NCBI GenBank assembly: GCA_910587475.1
Contig: CAJUMR010000001.1
Span: 1 to 64,000, forward strand
Direction of reading: 5' to 3'
DNA length: 64,000 nucleotides
DNA from: an uncultured Muribaculaceae bacterium
Lineage (GTDB): Bacteria; Bacteroidota; Bacteroidia; Bacteroidales; Muribaculaceae
Positions 16,682 to 26,104 of the stretch are shown in pieces. How positions within the stretch are numbered: position 1 is the first letter of the stretch; each line of letters starts with the position of its first letter. A program made the position numbers and the translations under genes. A model generated the notes under the pieces. It saw nothing but the letters and a program-made list of their open reading frames with translations. It made no database searches and was not told the origin of the DNA.

Positions 16682-16978
16682 TTAGCGGTCTTCTATTATA
16701 TGTAGGCTGTCCACCAACAGAGTCCGGGCGGTCGACATGTAGATATCTGCCTCATTTTCATGGCCGTTTGATCTCAGAGCATGTTCTCTTACCTTTATGG
16801 CGAGAACAGCGTGTTCACGTTGCATTGTGCCTTCGTCGGCATCAACTACTTTAGCAACGTCACGTCGGGCGGCCGCTTCGACGGCTTCATATTGCCGTTG
16901 ATTGTTTTTTGAGTGTGAACATGCGGTTAAGAATGCAGCGATGGTGATTGCGGAAATATAATAGTAAATACACTTCAT
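16682..16978 (-). CDS. Small hypothetical lipoprotein
   Basis: 98 residues. The N-terminal signal MKCIYYYISAITIAAF ends in the lipobox LTAC, giving a short lipid-anchored protein rich in Ala, Glu and Arg, with probable helical character (EAVEAAARRDVAKVVDADEG). No family recognised. The ATG at 16978 overlaps the stop of the exonuclease gene in ATGA and is preferred to an upstream alternative inside that gene. It is the last gene of the porQ-cmk-ispH-exonuclease group. Confidence 0.65.
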   Translation of the reverse strand: MKCIYYYISAITIAAFLTACSHSKNNQRQYEAVEAAARRDVAKVVDADEGTMQREHAVLAIKVREHALRSNGHENEADIYMSTARTLLVDSLHIIEDR

Positions 16979-17469
16979 AACAGAATAATGCCTATTTGCG
17001 CGCAAGCGACTGCGTCGTCAAGTGCGCAGTGATGATTTTTTAATGTTATACCAAAGAAGTCGCACAGCGAATCGAGTGATTTGGATGCACAGACACCTTT
17101 TGGAATTGACCGCCGTGCAGCAGAAAGAGTGCATCTGAAGGTTTCAGGAGGTTCAAGCCCATAGAGTCTGCACGCTTCGCGTATGCATCGGCTGTCAAAA
17201 GGAGCATTGTGAGCGACAAGCGTAAAGCCGTCGAGCCAGCTGTGCCACTCCGACCATATGGTGCCGAATGAAGGCGCATCGAATGTGTCGTCGTCGGTGA
17301 TACCGTGAACGTTGATGCATGCGCGCGAGTACCAGTCGGGTTCCGGTCTGACAAGAGAGTAGCGTGTATCTGTGATTATGCCGTCCTCGACCTTTGCAGC
17401 TCCGATGGCGCAGATGCTCGAAGGTTCGAAATTGGCGGTTTCGACGTCAATTGCGATAAATCGGTCCAT
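16975..17469 (-). CDS. DnaQ-like 3'-5' exonuclease domain protein
   Basis: A 164-residue single-domain exonuclease of the DEDDh type. Exo I is IAIDVETAN (Asp and Glu metal ligands). Exo II is LVAHNAPFDSRCI. The Exo III region shows HHCALDDAVACAQI with the catalytic His and Asp. Such free-standing DnaQ-like proteins are called DNA polymerase III epsilon-like or 3'-5' exonuclease; whether this one serves the replisome or repair is not visible. The ATG at 17469 starts 7 bp after ispH; an ATG at 17496 would overlap ispH by 20 bp and adds residues outside the fold. Confidence 0.88.
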   Translation of the reverse strand: MDRFIAIDVETANFEPSSICAIGAAKVEDGIITDTRYSLVRPEPDWYSRACINVHGITDDDTFDAPSFGTIWSEWHSWLDGFTLVAHNAPFDSRCIREACRLYGLEPPETFRCTLSAARRSIPKGVCASKSLDSLCDFFGITLKNHHCALDDAVACAQIGIILL

Positions 17470-17476
17470 CGAAGCT

Positions 17477-18343
17477 TTACTTGTTGACAAGTTCATCAGC
17501 TCGGTCGCGCACCTGTTCCATCAGCCAGCGGGGAGTGGATGTGGCCCCGCATATGCCGATGGTTTCGGCATCATCAAGCCACGCAGGATCGAGATGGGAT
17601 GCGTTTGAGAGCAGATGGGTACGCGGGTTGACTGCCAGGCAATGGTTGTAGAGTATTTTGCCATTGCTGCTTTTCGAACCAGCTACAAATAGAATGACCT
17701 CGTGGTCTGCAGCAAATTTTTTGAGATGGTCGACCCTGTTGCTGACTCTACGGCAAATCGTATCGAACGATTCGAAATTTGTCTCAGGAGATTTACGGCG
17801 TTTGATCTCTTCGATTATCGTTCTGAAGCCTTCAAGCGATTTGGTTGTCTGAGAGTAAAGGGCTATGTCGCGCGAAAAGTCGACTTTATCCAGTCCGGCG
17901 ATGTCTTCAACGACTATGGCCCGGCCGTCGGTCTGTCCGACGAGTCCGTTGACTTCGGCGTGACCGAGTTTGCCATATATCACGATCTGAGGCTGACGGT
18001 CAGTGCGGTCACAGGCGCTTTTTATCCGTTCCTGAAGTTTCAGCACGACCGGACATGTTGCATCGATAATGTGGATGTTGTTTCGGCGGGCAAGTTCGTA
18101 GGTCGAAGGCGGTTCGCCGTGTGCACGCAACAACACTTTGACATCGTGAAGTCCGGCGAGCATATCGTGAGTGATCGTGCGCAATCCTTTAGCTTGTAGG
18201 CGTTCGACTTCATCACTGTTGTGAACGATGTCGCCGAGACAGTAAAGCGATCCGTCAGAAGCCAATTGCTCTTCAGCTTTGCCAATGGCAGCAGTAACGC
18301 CGAAGCAGAAACCCGAGTCCTTGTCGATTTCGATCACAGCCAT
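17477..18343 (-). CDS. ispH: 4-hydroxy-3-methylbut-2-enyl diphosphate reductase
   Basis: A 288-residue iron-sulfur enzyme making IPP and DMAPP in the last step of the MEP (non-mevalonate) isoprenoid pathway. Its three cluster cysteines are visible: C13 in SGFCFGV, one in IDATCPVV, and one in GICGATSTP near the C-terminus. The His motifs LLRAHGEPP and the TTKS stretch are also present. It begins 3 bp after cmk and is followed by the exonuclease gene, so the genes are clearly cotranscribed. Confidence 0.96.
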   Translation of the reverse strand: MAVIEIDKDSGFCFGVTAAIGKAEEQLASDGSLYCLGDIVHNSDEVERLQAKGLRTITHDMLAGLHDVKVLLRAHGEPPSTYELARRNNIHIIDATCPVVLKLQERIKSACDRTDRQPQIVIYGKLGHAEVNGLVGQTDGRAIVVEDIAGLDKVDFSRDIALYSQTTKSLEGFRTIIEEIKRRKSPETNFESFDTICRRVSNRVDHLKKFAADHEVILFVAGSKSSNGKILYNHCLAVNPRTHLLSNASHLDPAWLDDAETIGICGATSTPRWLMEQVRDRADELVNK

Positions 18344-18346
18344 CAG

Positions 18347-19045
18347 TTATAGCTTTGAAATCGTTTCGCGGAAAATGTTTTCAAGCCAGCTGTCCTGTTG
18401 ATCTATGGTCATGGCGCTGTTGTCGAGATCGATTGCATCGTCGGCCCGTCGCAATGGGCTTTCCTGGCGGGTCTCGTCGATATGGTCTCGTCGCACGACG
18501 TTAGCGAGAACGTCTTCGTAGCTCACGGCGTCGCCTTTTGCGGTCATCTCGAGGAAGCGTCGCCGTGCACGCATTTCGGCCGATGCGTTGACAAATATTT
18601 TCAGTTCGGCATCAGGAAAAACGGTTGTTCCGATATCACGGCCGTCCATAACGATGGCTTTATTGCGACCGAGTTCGCGCTGCATGTCTGTGAGGGCTGA
18701 GCGCACTTCTTTTATGGCAGCTATTGGCGAAACGTTGTCGGAAACGCGGAGCTGGCGTATTTCGTCTTCGACATCACAACCGTTAAGCAGTGTGCGTTGT
18801 GAACCGTCGGGCATCGGTTTGAAGTCTATCTTTATTGATGGCAGAGCAGCCGAGAGTTTTGCTGTGTCAATCGATCCGTCAGAAGCGATCAGATTATTAT
18901 TGAGAGCATAGAGGGTGACGGCTCTGTACATGGCTCCGGAATCGATATAACGATATCCGATTTTAGACGCGAGACGTCGCGCCATGGTGCTTTTGCCTGA
19001 CGATGAATAACCGTCGAGAGCGATTATTATTTTTTTATCTGACAT
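18347..19045 (-). CDS. cmk: Cytidylate kinase
   Basis: This 232-residue NMP kinase phosphorylates CMP/dCMP with ATP. It has the P-loop GYSSSGKST near the N-terminus, YIDSGAMYRAVTLYAL, and the CMP-specific MDGRDIGTTVFPDAELKIF with RARRRFLE. Length and motifs are standard. It lies 9 bp after porQ and 3 bp before ispH. Confidence 0.96.
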   Translation of the reverse strand: MSDKKIIIALDGYSSSGKSTMARRLASKIGYRYIDSGAMYRAVTLYALNNNLIASDGSIDTAKLSAALPSIKIDFKPMPDGSQRTLLNGCDVEDEIRQLRVSDNVSPIAAIKEVRSALTDMQRELGRNKAIVMDGRDIGTTVFPDAELKIFVNASAEMRARRRFLEMTAKGDAVSYEDVLANVVRRDHIDETRQESPLRRADDAIDLDNSAMTIDQQDSWLENIFRETISKL

Positions 19046-19054
19046 TTGTATTGG

Positions 19055-20086
19055 TTAGTTTATCAGTTCGCTAAGATTGCAATTAAGATTTAGCATGAAT
19101 GTTGTTGCTCCTGTGTGGGGTTGGGCGAGAGCTATGCCGACACTGAATTTTGAGACGTTGATGCCTGCTGCGAGGGAGAAGCCCGACAGCATGTTGCGTG
19201 AATATGTGGCCATGTCGGTTCTGGTTTTGTAGTTATAGCCCAATCCGATGTAGAAGTTTTCGCTTGAAATGAGATCTGCGCCGAACACGAGATGTCTGAA
19301 CAGGTTGGATTTGAACGAATCTTTTATTTCAGGCTCTTTGTCGGCTGACCCGTCGCCGGCCTCTATGTAAGGCAATGACCATTTGGTCAGATTCCAGGCG
19401 GTGATGGAGAAGCGGACGGGAAATGTCCCGAAAGACTGCGACCATCCGATGCGCAGATCAAAAGGCAGACGATCGTATGATTGGTCGAAACGCTTCACTT
19501 GGCCTCCGAGATTGGCTGCGACGATCGATAGCGAAAGGTCGCGTTCGTCGTTGTAGTAATTGATGCCGAGATCGGTCGATATGGCAAATGCACTGTATTC
19601 GGCATAGCTGCTGTAGACCATGTTGAGCCCGATGCCTCCCCGCAGACGATCAGTGATGTCGTGGGAGTATGTACCTCCGAACGCTACGTCTTTTGGCGAT
19701 ATAGAGCCGACGATTGAGCCGTCGGGCAGAGCTTCGCTTATCGATCCATAACCGAAATAGCGGACTGCCGCAGACCAAGCGCCCCGTTCGCCTGCTGCTT
19801 TGGCAAAACGCAGTCCGGCGAAATTGGAGCCTCCGACATAGTGCATGTAATTCAGCGCAATCTGACCTGACATCTCACTGCCAAGCAGAGCAGGGTTCTG
19901 ATCAGATGTCGACAGCTCGTCATCGACAAGAGAGATGTTGACCCTGCCGAGACCATAGATCTTCGACGATGATGTGATGTTGAGGAAATTATATGCGTTT
20001 GTTCCGTCCTGAGCCGCTAAGCTCAATCCGACCAAGGAATAAAGCACCAGACTTACCGCTGATATTTTTTTGAAAATCGATATCAT
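19055..20086 (-). CDS. porQ: Type IX secretion system protein PorQ-like outer membrane protein
   Basis: 343 residues with a signal peptide ending near SLAAQ. The remainder is rich in alternating beta-strands expected of a barrel. The start of the mature protein (FLNITSSSKIYGLGRVNISL) and the segment DQNPALLGSEMSGQIALNYM match the PorQ family. PorQ belongs to the type IX secretion/attachment complex, where it helps PorU and PorV modify cargo. A location directly before cmk and ispH is common for porQ in Bacteroidetes. No other T9SS component is in the window, and related gut species often retain PorQ without a full system, so its present role is uncertain. Confidence 0.8.
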   Translation of the reverse strand: MISIFKKISAVSLVLYSLVGLSLAAQDGTNAYNFLNITSSSKIYGLGRVNISLVDDELSTSDQNPALLGSEMSGQIALNYMHYVGGSNFAGLRFAKAAGERGAWSAAVRYFGYGSISEALPDGSIVGSISPKDVAFGGTYSHDITDRLRGGIGLNMVYSSYAEYSAFAISTDLGINYYNDERDLSLSIVAANLGGQVKRFDQSYDRLPFDLRIGWSQSFGTFPVRFSITAWNLTKWSLPYIEAGDGSADKEPEIKDSFKSNLFRHLVFGADLISSENFYIGLGYNYKTRTDMATYSRNMLSGFSLAAGINVSKFSVGIALAQPHTGATTFMLNLNCNLSELIN

Positions 20087-20131
20087 AAAGATTGCTATGA
20101 ACGAAACTAACGGTGAAACGGTTTCGACATG

Positions 20132-20139
20132 TAAAGTTA
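20132..20139 (-). promoter_or_regulatory. Probable -7 element for porQ-cmk-ispH operon
   Basis: TAACTTTA on minus, differing from TAnnTTTG only at the last base. A TTTTTG lies about 18 nt upstream, and the porQ ATG is 46 bp downstream. Confidence 0.45.
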
Positions 20140-20346
20140 CATAATAATGTGATAACGCAAAAATCTTATCGCTTATTGTGCATGGTCCTTGTCTTAATAA
20201 GTCAGCTTCAGGGAGAGAAAGGTGACTGACCGGACATGGGTTAAAAAAAATTAATCTGTTTTTCGACGGGCAAACGAATTGGGATTGGCATTGTTGGAAT
20301 TTAAAGTGTGTTTGAATTACAGAATTATATACAGATCATCAGAGAT

Positions 20347-21744
20347 ATGACAAGTGCTAAGTATGCGATAGTTTTATGTGCTGTCAGTCTGTGGATCGGA
20401 GCCGGCAATATCTATGCCGACGAACGATCTGACAGTATTGATGCGGAGAGTTGCGATTATGGGGCGACAGACATCGATGATTCGATGTGGTGGAGGCATT
20501 TCGATGACGAATTGCTTGATTCGCTGATCAATCTTGTAGTAGAACGTAATTACGATCTTTCGATGGCGATGCGGCGCATTGAAATCGCCCGTGAGGGTGT
20601 CAATTCGGCCAGAGCCGGATATTACCCGCAGATCGATCTGAACGCCGGATGGTCGCGCAACCGAGCTTCAGGTGCTATCGAAGGCAGACATACTCCGGCA
20701 TCTGTGACATCATATTGGAATGCAGGAGCAACGATGCGGTGGGAGATCGACCTGTTCGGAAAGGTCACCTCGTCAGTCAGGCAAAGCAAGGCGCAGTTGA
20801 GAGTCAGCCGTGCCGAATATGCTGCTGCAATGGTGTCGCTACAGGCACAGCTTGCAACGGCATATGTCAATCTCCGGATTTGTCAGGCTGAGATGGACAT
20901 TGCAACGGATCACACTAAAAGTCAGCTGAAAGTAGTCCATATCGCCGAAGCCCGGCACAAGGCCGGTCTTTCGTCGATGCTTGACGTTGCTCAGGCAAAG
21001 ACGGTGTATTATTCGACTGTAGCATCAGTGCCTCTGCTCGAGACTTCTATCAAATCGAGCATAAATACTATTGCCGTGCTGCTCGGCGAGAAGTCTTCAG
21101 AATTGTATAAGGTGCTTGTCGAGCCGCGTCCGATGCTCCGTCACGCTCAGCTTGTTGCAAAATCGGTGTCGCTTGATCTGATCAACCGCCGACCCGATGT
21201 CGTCGCTGCGCGTCAGAGTGTTGAAGCCGCCGCCGACGCAGTCGGAATCGCTAAGAAAGATTACCTGCCGTCACTGACGCTCACCGGTTCGATCGGAACA
21301 TCGGCTCACGATATGTCGGACGTATTCGCTAAAAACAGCATGACCTATTCGATTGCCCCGACACTTTCGTGGACGTTGTTTGACGGTTTTGCGAGAAAAA
21401 GTGCTACTGCAGTAGCCAAGCAACAGCTTGAAAGCGAGATCGACAATTATAATCAAACAGTGCTCACGGCGATCAGTGAGGCCGATAATGCGATTATCGC
21501 ATACAGCAATGATCTTGACTACATGGAGACTATAAAAGAGGTGGTCAAACAGAGCCAGGAGGCTTTTGATCTATCGCTTGATCTCTATAAACGCGGTCTG
21601 TCGGCGTTCTCCAACGTTGTCGATGCGCAGCTCAATCTGCTTGAATATCAGAATTCGCTCGTTGTGGCCAAAGGCGATGCACTCGTATCGCTGATCAATC
21701 TTTACAAGGCCGTTGGCGGAGGATGGGTCAATGATATCGAATAA
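20347..21744 (+). CDS. RND efflux outer membrane factor (TolC/OprM family, NodT type)
   Basis: A 465-residue outer membrane channel subunit. A signal peptide (TSAKYAIVLCAVSLWIGAG) is followed by two homologous OEP repeats. Features include WWRHFDDELLDSLINLVVERN, the ARAGYYPQIDLNAGW strand region, the repeated long helices, and DYLPSLTLTGSIG in the second repeat. The NodT subgroup opening (xWWxxFxDxxLxxLi) is clear. The ATG at 20347 is preferred to a GTG at 20308 because it places the signal peptide at the terminus. It is the first gene of a three-gene tripartite pump operon; the order OMF-MFP-RND is typical of Bacteroidetes. Confidence 0.93.
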   Translation: MTSAKYAIVLCAVSLWIGAGNIYADERSDSIDAESCDYGATDIDDSMWWRHFDDELLDSLINLVVERNYDLSMAMRRIEIAREGVNSARAGYYPQIDLNAGWSRNRASGAIEGRHTPASVTSYWNAGATMRWEIDLFGKVTSSVRQSKAQLRVSRAEYAAAMVSLQAQLATAYVNLRICQAEMDIATDHTKSQLKVVHIAEARHKAGLSSMLDVAQAKTVYYSTVASVPLLETSIKSSINTIAVLLGEKSSELYKVLVEPRPMLRHAQLVAKSVSLDLINRRPDVVAARQSVEAAADAVGIAKKDYLPSLTLTGSIGTSAHDMSDVFAKNSMTYSIAPTLSWTLFDGFARKSATAVAKQQLESEIDNYNQTVLTAISEADNAIIAYSNDLDYMETIKEVVKQSQEAFDLSLDLYKRGLSAFSNVVDAQLNLLEYQNSLVVAKGDALVSLINLYKAVGGGWVNDIE

Positions 21745-21765
21745 AGTTTGTAAAATCAAAGGGAT

Positions 21766-22887
21766 ATGAAAAATATATATGGTTTGATGATTTTAGCCGT
21801 GGCAGCAGTTTCAAACTCCGCATGCGACAAAAAAAATGACAGTGACAGTCGTCAGAACGATCAGATAGTCGATGTGGCTGTACCGAAGGTAGATTCTGTA
21901 GTCTTGCATAAAACATATCCGGGCTATCTCGCAGCCTCGCAGAGCGTCGCTCTTGTGGCGAGAGTCGACGGATATCTTGAGTCACATCCTTATCAAGGGG
22001 GAGATTTTGTCAGAAAGGGCACGGTGCTGTTTACTATTGAGGATAAGAACTATCGCGATGCTGTCGACAAAGCTGAAGCAGCGCTGAATGATGCACATTC
22101 GACCTATGAATATGCCAAAAGCCAATACGCGGCTATGAAGGAAGCTCTCGAGAGTGATGCGGTCAGTCAGATGGAGGTGCTCAAGGCTAAAAATTCTATG
22201 GAGGAGGCTGCAGCTGCGATTAAGTCTTCGGAAGCCGCTCTAAGGACGGCACGCACGACTTTGGGCTACTGTACGGTCGTCGCACCGTTTGACGGCCATG
22301 TAACAGCGAGCAGTTATGACATAGGCGCATATCTTTCTGGAGCCGCATCTCCGGTGGCTTTGGCTACGATCTATGCCGATGCAGAGTTGAGTGCGATTTT
22401 TTCGATTGAGGACGGCCGTTACCTTGAGTTGATCAAGAATTTCAAGGACTCTATCGGAGGCGTGGATTATTCAAAGATGCCTATCGATTTTTCTGTCGAA
22501 CTTGCCCATGATTACACCGGCGATTTGAGTTACATGGCGCCGAGTATCGATAAATCGACAGGTACTATGATATTGAAAGCGTCGATAGATAACCGCTACA
22601 ATGAGCTAAAAGATGGAATGTATGCGACGGTGTCGTTGCCTTATGCGTTCGAACCGAATGCCATACTGATCAAAGATGCGTCGATAGGCACTGACCAGCT
22701 GGGTAAATATGTCTATGTCGTAAATGACTCCAACAAGGTGGTCTACACGCCGATCGAGGTAGGTGAGACCGTCAATGACACTCTGCGCATTGTCAACAAG
22801 GGACTCAGTCCGCGGTCGAAATATGTTACGAAGGCTCTCTTGAAAGTGCGCGACGGGCAGACAGTTACGCCGCGGTTGACCGAGTGA
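21766..22887 (+). CDS. RND efflux periplasmic adaptor (membrane fusion protein), lipoprotein
   Basis: 373 residues with a lipoprotein signal (lipobox SNSAC, Cys at about 20). AcrA-type architecture: a lipoyl half-motif with VARVDGYLESHPYQGGDFVRKGTVLFTI, an alpha-helical hairpin (KAEAALNDAHSTYEYAKSQY), a second lipoyl half with CTVVAPFDGHVTA, a beta-barrel and a membrane-proximal domain. It bridges the inner-membrane RND pump to the outer membrane channel. It begins 21 bp after the channel gene and ends 35 bp before the pump gene. Confidence 0.94.
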   Translation: MKNIYGLMILAVAAVSNSACDKKNDSDSRQNDQIVDVAVPKVDSVVLHKTYPGYLAASQSVALVARVDGYLESHPYQGGDFVRKGTVLFTIEDKNYRDAVDKAEAALNDAHSTYEYAKSQYAAMKEALESDAVSQMEVLKAKNSMEEAAAAIKSSEAALRTARTTLGYCTVVAPFDGHVTASSYDIGAYLSGAASPVALATIYADAELSAIFSIEDGRYLELIKNFKDSIGGVDYSKMPIDFSVELAHDYTGDLSYMAPSIDKSTGTMILKASIDNRYNELKDGMYATVSLPYAFEPNAILIKDASIGTDQLGKYVYVVNDSNKVVYTPIEVGETVNDTLRIVNKGLSPRSKYVTKALLKVRDGQTVTPRLTE

Positions 22888-22922
22888 TCGATAGATGTTG
22901 AATGACTAAAGAATAATAGGAT

Positions 22923-25900
22923 ATGTTTTCAAAATTCTTTATCGACCGTCCGATTTTTGCAACGGTATTAGCTATACTGATGATCATAGCAGGCTTGCTT
23001 ACGGTCAAGTCGCTTCCGGTCGCGCAGTATCCTGAGATTACGCCGCCTACCGTGCAGGTGTCGGCTGTGTATCCCGGTGCAGATGCCAAAACCGTAGCTG
23101 AGACTGTCGGTGTGCCGATCGAACAGCAGGTCAACGGTGTCGAAGGCATGATGTATATGAGCTCAAATTCAGGAGCCGACGGATCATATGGTCTGACGGT
23201 GACATTTGAAGTCGGCACAGACATTGATATGGCGACAGTAAAGGTGCAGAACCGCGTGGCTCTTGCCGAACCTTCGTTGCCGAGTTCGGTCAAACAGCAA
23301 GGTGTGTCGGTGACATCGCGATCAACCAATATAATAATGTTTGTTGCGCTCGAAACCGATCGTCCCGAACTCTACGATGCCTTATATCTGACTAATTATG
23401 CAAAGCTCAACATTGTCGATGAATTGTCGCGAATTGATGGTGTCGGCGAGGTAGGGGCTTTCGGAGCCGGAGATTACAGTATGAGGGTATGGCTCGATCC
23501 TGAAAAGATGCGCGTCAGGGGATTGACTCCGGAGGATGTGTACACGTCGATCCAGAGCCAGAATATGGAAGTGTCGGCCGGTGATGTCGGCGCTCCACCA
23601 TCAAATGGCATGAACCAATTCCAGTTTTCACTCACATCGCAGGGTCGTCTGACAACGGCGGAAGAGTTCGGGAATATTGTCATACGCACAAATCCTGACG
23701 GCTCGATGCTCAGACTCCGGGATGTGGGGCGTGTTGACCTCGGATCAAGCAGCTATACGAATATTTCGCATGTGTCCAATCGTCCGGCCGGTTTGATAGG
23801 TATTTATCAGCTTCCCGGCGCCAATGCTCTTGATGTGGCCGAGCGGGTCAAGGCACGTTTGGCCGAACTCGAACGTTATTTCCCTGACGGTGTCCATTAT
23901 AATGTAATACTCGACACGACTGACGTTGTCAATGCTTCGATCGATGAAGTCCTTGTGACATTTGCCGAAACAACGTTGATCGTCATGATCGTCATATTGC
24001 TCTTCCTGCAGAACTGGCGTGCGGTTGTCATCCCTATGCTGACGATACCGGTGTCGCTTATCGCAACGTTTGCAGTCATGAAATTGATGGGATTTACGAT
24101 CAACACACTCACATTGTTCGGTCTTGTGCTTGCGATTGCGATCGTCGTTGATGACGCTATAGTGGTCGTCGAGGATTGTTCGCGAATACTCGATCAGGGT
24201 GGGGTGTCGCCTCGTCAGGCAGCTGAAAAAGCGATGTCAGAACTTGAAGGTCCGGTTGTCGGCGAGGTTCTTGTGTTGTTGTCAGTGTTCATCCCGACAG
24301 CGTTCATATCGGGAATTACCGGCGAACTGTACAAACAGTTTGCGCTGACTATTGCAGTGTCGACAGCATTCTCAGGATTTAACGCGCTGACGTTTACGCC
24401 GGCGATGTGCGCCTTGTTCCTGCGGCCTCGTAAAACGACACGCTTTTGCCTGTACAGGTGGTTCAACCGGGGATTTGATTCCACTCGCCGGGGATATGAT
24501 GGAATGGTCGGCAAGATGTTGCGTCATCCGGCATTGTCGCTCGTTGTGTTTGCGGCCATATGTTTTGCAGCATTCTGGGGCTTCATGAAATGGCCGACAT
24601 CTTATGTCCCGTCGGAAGATCAGGGCTACTTCATGACTTCAGTGCAGCTCCCCGACGATGCTTCGCTGGTGCGCACAGATAGTATCGTTGCTGAAGTTTC
24701 GTCCAAGTTGCAGACATTGCCTGAAGTAAAAGATGTGATATCGGTGTCGGGAATGTCTTTCCTCGCCGGCGGAGCAGGCAGTAATCTGGGATCGATGTTT
24801 GTGGTGCTCAAGCCGTGGAGCGAGCGCAAAGGCAAGGATCAGAGCGTAGATGCGGTCATCGCCAAGACTTATGATCTTACAGCCGACATTCAGGATGCCA
24901 TTGTCTTTTCGGTCAATCCTCCGGCAATACCGGGCTTGGGTATGTCGTCGGGTTTGCAGATGCAGTTGCTCGACATCAATAATCTCGGTCCGAAGGAGAT
25001 CAAACAGGTTGTGGCTTCTTTGCAGGCTGCCGTGGATGAAGTTCCCGAAATCAAGGAGATAACATCTCTGTATGAAGGCGAAGTGCCGCAGTATTCTGTA
25101 AAGATAGACCGCGATAAGGTGAAGATGCAAGGAGTGACCCTCGAAAGTGTGTACTCTACGCTGTCGAGCTATATGGGTGGAACATATGTCAATGATTTTG
25201 TCGATTTCGGCAGGGTCTACGAAGTTAATCTCAGAGCCGACGGATCGTCGAGAAGCATGGCTGACGCAGTATTGAAGCTCAGTGTGCGCAACAGCAACGG
25301 TGAAATGGTGCCTTTCGCGTCATTTGCAACCGTCGAACCATCGTTGGGCGAAGGTTCGGTCAGCCGTTACAATATGTACACCACAGCATCGGTTACTGCT
25401 ACTGTTGCCGATGGAGTCAGTTCATCTGAAGGTATAAAGGCGATGGAACGTCTGGTAGATAAAGTTACAGGCGACAGTTTCTCCTATGCCTGGACTGGCG
25501 AAGCTTATCAGGAGACAGGATCGGGTGTGACGATATCGATGGTACTGCTGTTTGCTGTGCTTATAACGATCCTTGTACTTGCGGCTCAGTATGAATCGTG
25601 GACCGATCCGATTGCTGTTGTCATTACTACGCCTACTGCTATACTCGGCACAATAATTGGGTGTATGTTCCTCAGCCAGAGTATAAGTGTCTATACTCAG
25701 ATCGGCATTATACTGCTTATCGGTATGGCTGCGAAAAATGCAATTCTTATTGTGGAATATGCGATGGATTACCGTAAGTCGGGGATGACTGTCAGACAGT
25801 CGGCTCAACAGGCGGGAAGTGTCCGTCTGAGACCGATATTGATGACTGCGCTTGCGTTTGTCTTCGGCGTGATGCCAATGCTTTTTGCTACAGGTGCAGG

Positions 25901-26096
25901 CGCTGCAAGCCGCATATCACTGGGCACTGCAGTGGTGTTCGGTATGGCTGTCAACGCAGTGGTCGGAACGTTGTTCGTGCCTAATTTCTGGGAACTTTTG
26001 CAGAATTTTCAAGAGAAGTATCTGTCAAAACTGTTCAGCAAGGCAACACAAATATCGCCGGGAACTGATGTCCCCGACGACAAGAAAGAGTTATGA
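22923..26096 (+). CDS. RND multidrug efflux permease (AcrB/HAE1 family)
   Basis: A 1057-residue proton-driven inner-membrane pump. The N-terminus FSKFFIDRPIFATVLAILM is the HAE1 signature. The transmembrane proton-relay Asp pair is seen in LAIAIVVDDAIVVVED. Two large periplasmic loops and 12 membrane segments are evident, with SYVPSEDQGYFMTSVQLP opening the second half and the symmetry-related GIILLIGMAAKNAILIVEYA near the end. It completes the tripartite pump with the two upstream genes. Substrates are likely hydrophobic drugs, bile acids or fatty acids, but this is inferred from the family. No regulator gene lies beside the operon. Confidence 0.96.
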   Translation: MFSKFFIDRPIFATVLAILMIIAGLLTVKSLPVAQYPEITPPTVQVSAVYPGADAKTVAETVGVPIEQQVNGVEGMMYMSSNSGADGSYGLTVTFEVGTDIDMATVKVQNRVALAEPSLPSSVKQQGVSVTSRSTNIIMFVALETDRPELYDALYLTNYAKLNIVDELSRIDGVGEVGAFGAGDYSMRVWLDPEKMRVRGLTPEDVYTSIQSQNMEVSAGDVGAPPSNGMNQFQFSLTSQGRLTTAEEFGNIVIRTNPDGSMLRLRDVGRVDLGSSSYTNISHVSNRPAGLIGIYQLPGANALDVAERVKARLAELERYFPDGVHYNVILDTTDVVNASIDEVLVTFAETTLIVMIVILLFLQNWRAVVIPMLTIPVSLIATFAVMKLMGFTINTLTLFGLVLAIAIVVDDAIVVVEDCSRILDQGGVSPRQAAEKAMSELEGPVVGEVLVLLSVFIPTAFISGITGELYKQFALTIAVSTAFSGFNALTFTPAMCALFLRPRKTTRFCLYRWFNRGFDSTRRGYDGMVGKMLRHPALSLVVFAAICFAAFWGFMKWPTSYVPSEDQGYFMTSVQLPDDASLVRTDSIVAEVSSKLQTLPEVKDVISVSGMSFLAGGAGSNLGSMFVVLKPWSERKGKDQSVDAVIAKTYDLTADIQDAIVFSVNPPAIPGLGMSSGLQMQLLDINNLGPKEIKQVVASLQAAVDEVPEIKEITSLYEGEVPQYSVKIDRDKVKMQGVTLESVYSTLSSYMGGTYVNDFVDFGRVYEVNLRADGSSRSMADAVLKLSVRNSNGEMVPFASFATVEPSLGEGSVSRYNMYTTASVTATVADGVSSSEGIKAMERLVDKVTGDSFSYAWTGEAYQETGSGVTISMVLLFAVLITILVLAAQYESWTDPIAVVITTPTAILGTIIGCMFLSQSISVYTQIGIILLIGMAAKNAILIVEYAMDYRKSGMTVRQSAQQAGSVRLRPILMTALAFVFGVMPMLFATGAGAASRISLGTAVVFGMAVNAVVGTLFVPNFWELLQNFQEKYLSKLFSKATQISPGTDVPDDKKEL

Positions 26097-26104
26097 AACG
26101 TCGG

